This document shows positions 5,454-9,004 of a stretch of 9,004 bases of DNA, in pieces (the first letter of the stretch is position 1; every line of letters begins with the position of its first letter). Location of the stretch: NCBI GenBank assembly GCA_023136155.1, contig JAGLRT010000112.1, positions 1 through 9,004 of the forward strand, read 5' to 3'. The stretch comes from Methanosarcinales archaeon (GTDB taxonomy: Archaea; Halobacteriota; Methanosarcinia; Methanosarcinales; Methanocomedenaceae). The translations under genes were made by a program, and so were the position numbers. The notes below the pieces were generated by a model. The model had not been told where the DNA came from, did not search any database, and saw only the letters and a list, made by a program, of their open reading frames with translations.

Positions 5454-7364
5454 TCATATCATCCTGATGGTTTCCAGATTTGATGGTGCCCTGGTCTCAA
5501 CCCTGAACTTGCGATATATGGAACTTGCCAGATCCAGGCAGCTCTTCTCATCACCGTGTTCGGTCAGGACATGTTCAGGCCGAGGCTTCATCTTCTTTAT
5601 ATAATCCATCAACTGCTTTCGGTCAGAATGGCCAGAGAAACCGTCTGCTGTTTGTACCTGCAGGTTCACCTTAATAACATCTGATTTGCCGTTTTGGTGT
5701 ACAGGTATCTCATTCCAGCCTTTTTGCAACCTGCGTCCCATGGTACCTTCAGCCTGGTATCCCACGAACACAAGTGAATTCCGCTCATCAGGTCCGTACG
5801 CCCTCAAGTATTCCATGATAGGGCCGCCATTGAGCATACCCGACGTAGCCAGCACCACACCTGGTACCCGGTTTGTCAGCAGTTCTTGCCGTTTCTTTTG
5901 AGAGTCCACCTGCTCAAAACAATCTGCCAAAAATGGATTCATACCTTTATGGAATATCATTGTCCGCAGGTCACTGTTCAGATATTCAGGATACGTAGTA
6001 TGTATGGCCGTAGCCTCCCATATCATACCATCAAGGTACACAGGCACTTTATCAATTTCACCCTTGCGGATAGCCTCTTCAAGTACCAGCATGACCTCCT
6101 GGCTCCTGCCCACCGCAAAAGCAGGGATAAGCACGGTACCGCCCCTGACCACAGTCTCCTGGACGATTCGTTTTAATTGTGCTTCAGCTTCCTTTCGGCT
6201 GGGCTGCATATCCCGTGACCCACCGTAAGTGGATTCAGTAATTATGGTTTCTATCCTTGGGAAATTGTTGACTGCAGGATCGAAAAGACGTGTTTTTTCA
6301 TACTTGTGGTCTCCGGTAAAGGCTATGTTATACAACCCATCACCAACATGGAAATGTACTACTGATGACCCCAGGATGTGACCGGCATTATGCAGAGTCA
6401 GCTTCATGTCAGGAGCGATATCAGTTACCCCACCATAATCCAGTGTAATAGTATGTTTCAGAGTTTCACGTATCATAGTTGAAGGGTATGGTATGGTTTT
6501 ACCTTCCTTTGCAGCCACATCTATAAAGTCCAGTTGCAACAATGCCATCAGGTCACGAGTAGGCGGTGTGCAGTAGACTGGTCCTTCATATCCGTACTTA
6601 TACAACAAAGGCACCAGGCCGGAATGGTCCAGATGTGCATGTGTAAGCACCACAGCATCCAGCTGGTTAATGGGTGTCACTTCAGGAATGTATAGGTAAG
6701 GCGTTCCGTTCTCATCCGAACCCACATTAACACCACAATCGATGAGTACCTTCGTCTCAGGGGTTGAAAGCAAGAAGCAGCTGCGTCCCACTTCCCGGCA
6801 ACCTCCCAGTGCGGTGACCCTGACCCATTTGTCCTTTGCAGTCACTTCCTGGTGTATCTTTTTGCCTATAGTTTTGAGTAGTTCTTTACGTTCATCCTTA
6901 TGATCCCTGATATACTGGCGCACGTTTTTGACAGTGGATGATTTTATAGGGGGCGTTCGCACCACTTTCGGAGTCCAGCCGATCTCCTTAGTTATCTCCC
7001 GCAGTGTATTGCCATGCCTGCCAATAACAAGTCCTGGCTTTTCAGCCTCGATAATTACCTCTCCGGTATCAGTGTCAAAATAATGGTTTGAAACACCCGC
7101 ATCTTCAGGTACGATAGTTGAGATTGTCTCCACAACTTTCTCAGGTGCTGCCAGTACGCCGGGGTCCGGCCTTACTACCAATCGTTTACGCAGGTCCTTG
7201 GCCAGATTCCTTACTATGTCCCCATTATCTGCAAACTTTTTTGGTTCTGGAGTGTATATCACCAGTTCAGGCCCTTCAAATTCCACCTGTGAAATAGTCA
7301 CACCGGGTGGCAGCCTTTTTGTAATCTTTAATTTAAGATCAGCTAATACGTCATCTACCGACAT
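5454..7364 (-). CDS. aCPSF1: KH-domain beta-CASP ribonuclease aCPSF1 / FttA (transcription termination factor)
   Basis: The archaeal homologue of the eukaryotic cleavage and polyadenylation factor CPSF73. It is a cytosolic zinc-dependent endo/exoribonuclease known to cleave nascent RNA at U-rich 3' ends and to terminate transcription. Domains in order are an N-terminal KH-like region (1-70), a KH domain with GRHG at 115-118, and a metallo-beta-lactamase fold with HAHLDH at 242-247, GHILGSS at 328-334 and TGDH at 350-353. The beta-CASP motifs follow: TEST at 376-379, LIPAFAVGRSQE at 412-423, SGHSD at 577-581 and TEHGDE at 601-606. All expected metal ligands and beta-CASP residues are present, and 636 aa is the normal length. 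The ATG at 7362-7364 has a modest AGGA 10 nt upstream. It lies 95 bases downstream of psmB; I recall the psmB-aCPSF1 pairing in other euryarchaea such as Methanothermobacter. The gap carries several T7 tracts, listed separately. Confidence 0.97.
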   Translation of the reverse strand: MSVDDVLADLKLKITKRLPPGVTISQVEFEGPELVIYTPEPKKFADNGDIVRNLAKDLRKRLVVRPDPGVLAAPEKVVETISTIVPEDAGVSNHYFDTDTGEVIIEAEKPGLVIGRHGNTLREITKEIGWTPKVVRTPPIKSSTVKNVRQYIRDHKDERKELLKTIGKKIHQEVTAKDKWVRVTALGGCREVGRSCFLLSTPETKVLIDCGVNVGSDENGTPYLYIPEVTPINQLDAVVLTHAHLDHSGLVPLLYKYGYEGPVYCTPPTRDLMALLQLDFIDVAAKEGKTIPYPSTMIRETLKHTITLDYGGVTDIAPDMKLTLHNAGHILGSSVVHFHVGDGLYNIAFTGDHKYEKTRLFDPAVNNFPRIETIITESTYGGSRDMQPSRKEAEAQLKRIVQETVVRGGTVLIPAFAVGRSQEVMLVLEEAIRKGEIDKVPVYLDGMIWEATAIHTTYPEYLNSDLRTMIFHKGMNPFLADCFEQVDSQKKRQELLTNRVPGVVLATSGMLNGGPIMEYLRAYGPDERNSLVFVGYQAEGTMGRRLQKGWNEIPVHQNGKSDVIKVNLQVQTADGFSGHSDRKQLMDYIKKMKPRPEHVLTEHGDEKSCLDLASSIYRKFRVETRAPSNLETIRMI

Positions 7365-7381
7365 TATATTTACGTCCTGTC

Positions 7382-7423
7382 AAAAAAATGAGAAAAAAAG
7401 TTGTAAAAAAACTTTGTTTTTTT
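7382..7423 (-). promoter_or_regulatory. array of T7 tracts between psmB and aCPSF1 (possible terminator or leader element)
   Basis: In the minus-strand transcript direction three runs of exactly seven T occur at 7405-7411, 7393-7399 and 7382-7388, separated by ACAAC and CTCA. They are preceded by an A7 run at 7417-7423, which forms an 8-bp inverted repeat with the first T run (loop TTT on the plus strand). U-tracts 49-78 nt after the psmB stop fit an archaeal terminator. If the TATA-like box at 7441-7451 is used, however, the tracts lie within the aCPSF1 leader. The 11-12 bp spacing is close to one DNA turn, so a bend is also possible. Confidence 0.55.
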
Positions 7424-7440
7424 AAATCAATTCGTTTTCT

Positions 7441-7451
7441 TATTTAATATA
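7441..7451 (-). promoter_or_regulatory. candidate TATA box of aCPSF1
   Basis: The minus strand reads TATATTAAATA, starting nine bases beyond the psmB stop codon. Transcription would begin near 7420, leaving a leader of about 55 nt that contains the T7 tracts and the AGGA ribosome-binding site. Confidence 0.45.
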
Positions 7452-7459
7452 TTGTTTCA

Positions 7460-8101
7460 TCATAGAGCATCACTAAAAGCTTTGCGTTTCTTTTCAATCA
7501 CAGCATCATCCACTTCGAAATAATCATCAGACGTGATCTTTACAACCTTTACGCCGTTTCCGGATGCTGCATCCCGCTTAACAACGTTATGCAATGCCCT
7601 GATAGCTAAATCTACACCTTCATCCATGGACATGTCTTTCTTGTATCTATCCTCAAGTATGCCGTATGCGATAGGAGAACCTGAACCAGTTGAAACGGCT
7701 GTGCTCTCTTCCAGCTGCCCCCCCATAGCGTCGAGGGAATACAGACTTGGCCCGGTTTTGTCAACTCCTCCAATGATGAGTTGTACCATATAAGGGAAAT
7801 AACGGTTACCTCCAAGCACATTTGAGAGCAGGCTTCCAATTCCTTTGATGGTCATGTTTTCCTGTCTGCGCATTTTGTAAAGTTTAGATTCCACCTGCAT
7901 TACCTTGACAAGCCTCTGTGCATCACCAACTGAACCTGCAGTGGTCATCCCCACCAGATCATCTATCTGGTATATTTTTTTGGCATCTTTACTTGCAATA
8001 AAAAAACCCATTGTAGCCCTGCTCTCGGAAGCTAGGACAATACCTTCGCTACAGACGAGTCCAATAGTTGTTGTACCTTTACGTTCATATTCATTAACCA
8101 T
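7460..8101 (-). CDS. psmB: Proteasome beta subunit (20S core, archaeal)
   Basis: The catalytic beta subunit of the archaeal 20S proteasome, which forms the inner heptameric rings and degrades unfolded proteins delivered by PAN or related ATPases. A short propeptide, MVNEYERKG, precedes T10, the N-terminal nucleophile after self-cleavage. E26, R28 and K42 correspond to mature Glu17, Arg19 and Lys33 of the Thermoplasma subunit. The loop TGSGSP (about residues 138-143) carries the serine near the active site. The 213-aa length is normal and the protein looks active. The ATG at 8099-8101 has a GAGGT Shine-Dalgarno 6 nt upstream. A TATA-like CTAATTAAG at 8147-8156 would give a leader of about 30 nt. 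psmA is not in the window, as is usual in euryarchaea. aCPSF1 follows directly downstream. Confidence 0.98.
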   Translation of the reverse strand: MVNEYERKGTTTIGLVCSEGIVLASESRATMGFFIASKDAKKIYQIDDLVGMTTAGSVGDAQRLVKVMQVESKLYKMRRQENMTIKGIGSLLSNVLGGNRYFPYMVQLIIGGVDKTGPSLYSLDAMGGQLEESTAVSTGSGSPIAYGILEDRYKKDMSMDEGVDLAIRALHNVVKRDAASGNGVKVVKITSDDYFEVDDAVIEKKRKAFSDAL

Positions 8102-8107
8102 GTGGAT

Positions 8108-8112
8108 ACCTC
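8108..8112 (-). promoter_or_regulatory. Shine-Dalgarno of psmB
   Basis: GAGGT on the minus strand lies 6 nt before the ATG of psmB, matching part of the archaeal consensus GGAGGTGA. It supports a leadered message for psmB, in contrast to the neighbouring glycosylase gene. Confidence 0.6.
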
Positions 8113-8116
8113 ATAG

Positions 8117-8130
8117 AAAAAATGAGAAAA
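8117..8130 (-). repeat. 14-mer shared by the psmB and aCPSF1 leaders
   Basis: The minus strand reads TTTTCTCATTTTTT here, 16 nt before the psmB start codon. The identical 14 bases occur at 7383-7396, 19 nt before the aCPSF1 start codon. Both copies are in the same orientation relative to their gene. Confidence 0.5.
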
Positions 8131-8146
8131 TCAGTTAACTCCAACT

Positions 8147-8156
8147 CTTAATTAGT
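8147..8156 (-). promoter_or_regulatory. candidate TATA box of psmB
   Basis: The minus strand reads ACTAATTAAG, about 46-55 nt upstream of the psmB ATG and only a few bases after the glycosylase stop codon. It would place the transcription start near 8127 and leave room for the Shine-Dalgarno at 8108-8112. The match is moderate. Confidence 0.35.
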
Positions 8157-8162
8157 ATCGCC

Positions 8163-8783
8163 CTATATATTAGTTTTCCCATTTTTTATTAAAACACAAT
8201 CTTCACACCTGTGCCTGGTGCAGTACTGTTTTCCGTACTCCACTATCAGGGCATGGTATTCTTTAAAAAGGTCCACATCATGCTCAAGTTCAGATTCAAA
8301 TCTCTGCTGTAGCATGCGGTAATTACCATCGAGCCCCAGGCAGTCCAGTATCCGATATGTATAGGCATCGATGACGAACTTTGGTTTGTTGATGGCATAC
8401 AGGATAATACTATCAGCAGTCTCATCTCCCACACCCTCTAGTCCAAGCAACTCCTGCCGCAGTTCATCAACAGGCTTGTCTGACAATGTATCTTTGTAGC
8501 TTGAATAATACGAAGCCAGATTCTTTAACCGACGAGATTTTTGGCGGTAGAATCCGGTACACCTGATGAGTTCTTCAAGGGAATCTGTATTTGCAACAGC
8601 CAGGGTATCTGGATCAAGCAAGCCTCGCTCTTTCAGGTTGGAAATGGCTTTTTCCACATTGCTCCAACGGGTCTGCTGGGTCAGCAGTGCACCGACAACA
8701 ACTTCAAAAGGTGTATCTGCTGGCCACCAATTCTGGTGGCCCAATACCACAAGTAATTGTTCGTAGATATCTATCAAACGCAT
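8163..8783 (-). CDS. Endonuclease III-related HhH-GPD DNA glycosylase (COG2231/MagIII-type)
   Basis: A base-excision-repair glycosylase of the HhH-GPD superfamily. Numbered from the ATG at 8781-8783 (206 aa), it shows NWWPADTPFEVVVGALLTQQT at 18-38 and a helix-hairpin-helix ending LEGVGDETADSI at 115-126. The catalytic aspartate is D139 in FVIDAYTYRIL (137-146), followed by YHALIVEYGKQYC at 176-188. The WWP motif and overall pattern fit the endonuclease III-related group that includes Helicobacter 3-methyladenine glycosylase MagIII, rather than true Nth. E121 stands where endonuclease III has its Schiff-base lysine, so a monofunctional glycosylase without AP lyase is expected. Three C-terminal cysteines (C188, C193, C196) resemble an Fe-S loop, but the protein ends 10 residues later without a fourth. 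An in-frame GTG at 8844-8846 would add 21 residues, but the TATA-like box lies inside that stretch, so I prefer the ATG. The damaged base it recognises cannot be told. Confidence 0.88.
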   Translation of the reverse strand: MRLIDIYEQLLVVLGHQNWWPADTPFEVVVGALLTQQTRWSNVEKAISNLKERGLLDPDTLAVANTDSLEELIRCTGFYRQKSRRLKNLASYYSSYKDTLSDKPVDELRQELLGLEGVGDETADSIILYAINKPKFVIDAYTYRILDCLGLDGNYRMLQQRFESELEHDVDLFKEYHALIVEYGKQYCTRHRCEDCVLIKNGKTNI

Positions 8784-8807
8784 TTTATGTCCATTTGTTT
8801 CATTTTT

Positions 8808-8819
8808 CTTATTAATATA
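8808..8819 (-). promoter_or_regulatory. candidate TATA box of the glycosylase gene
   Basis: The minus strand reads TATATTAATAAG, centred about 31 nt before the ATG at 8783, predicting a leader of only a few bases. It is one of the better TATA matches in the window and argues against the upstream GTG start at 8846. Confidence 0.5.
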
Positions 8820-8900
8820 CCCACCGAATAAAGAACTTGAGTGCACCCCAAATAACGGACATTTAGTTAAGCAATAAAAAAACTTCGGGGTGTATGTATG

Positions 8901-8970
8901 AAAATAAGGCGAACATAACCAGAGCCTTGAGAAACTTCTTGCAAAACTGTCCGGGAAATAGCCTTATTTT
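8901..8970. repeat. 10-bp inverted repeat flanking 50 bases
   Basis: AAAATAAGGC (8901-8910) and GCCTTATTTT (8961-8970) are perfect inverted arms. Nearby, CACCCC (8844-8849) and GGGGTG (8887-8892) form a second, 6-bp pair. The region from 8847 to the right edge holds no convincing gene. The pairs could be a structured RNA, a terminator of an unseen minus-strand neighbour or the margin of a mobile element; none can be decided from this window. Confidence 0.45.
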
Positions 8971-9004
8971 TTTGGCGTCTCATTGAACTAATTTCACGAA
9001 TTTT

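Noticed and set aside
8784..8846. N-terminal extension of the glycosylase from an upstream GTG (MHSSSLFGGYIN...)
   Set aside because: The extension is low in complexity and contains the best TATA-like box. Family members begin at the conserved IYEQLL region, so the ATG at 8783 is preferred.
8894..8986. Plus-strand 30-codon open frame starting MYENKANITRALR
   Set aside because: It is short, has no Shine-Dalgarno and matches nothing I recognise. It covers the inverted repeat at 8901-8970, and a minus-strand frame is open over the same bases, so coding is not supported.
8861..9004. Minus-strand open frame entering from the right edge and ending in TAA near 8861
   Set aside because: About 47 codons without a recognisable motif. 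It could be the tail of a gene to the right, but there is not enough sequence to support it.

Overview
The window looks like the chromosome of a methanogenic or methane-oxidising euryarchaeon, most likely of the Methanosarcinales type. It carries an archaeal proteasome beta subunit, an archaeal KH/beta-CASP nuclease (aCPSF1/FttA), an archaeal-type YchF/Obg GTPase with a cysteine-rich insertion, a short MetE-like protein and a fragment of an HdrD/HdrC-like iron-sulfur protein. AT-rich gaps contain TATA-like boxes at archaeal spacing. Several starts appear leaderless, while others have Shine-Dalgarno sequences. The lineage is inferred from gene content only; there is no rRNA in the window.

Layout. 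Positions 1-550 (minus) hold the 5' part of a two-cluster ferredoxin/CCG-domain protein that runs off the left edge and has no normal start codon. Positions 551-1044 are a gene-free, AT-rich divergent intergenic region with several dyads. The ychF-like GTPase follows at 1045-2220, the only complete plus-strand gene. From there on everything is minus-strand. In transcription order (right to left) the genes are an endonuclease III-related glycosylase (8163-8783), psmB (7460-8101), aCPSF1 (5454-7364), a MetE-like methyltransferase (4310-5347), a DUF151 bifunctional-nuclease-domain protein (3787-4245), xseA (2491-3720) and xseB (2258-2494). The last 160 bases hold no convincing gene.

Functionally this is mostly an information-processing and housekeeping block: DNA repair (glycosylase, exonuclease VII), RNA 3'-end formation and transcription termination (aCPSF1), protein degradation (PsmB) and a translation-associated GTPase. 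A methyl-transfer protein and an electron-transfer protein make up the rest. Only xseA-xseB overlap as a tight operon. The other minus-strand genes are separated by roughly 60-105 bases, and most of those gaps contain a plausible promoter.

No obviously new multi-gene system is visible. The points most worth following up are four. The HdrD-like gene has ACG exactly where ATG is expected. A helically spaced array of T7 tracts lies in the presumed 5' leader of the termination nuclease aCPSF1, sharing a 14-mer with the psmB leader. The MetE-like protein lacks one of its expected zinc-ligand cysteines. The DNA glycosylase lacks both the endonuclease III lysine and the fourth iron-sulfur cysteine.
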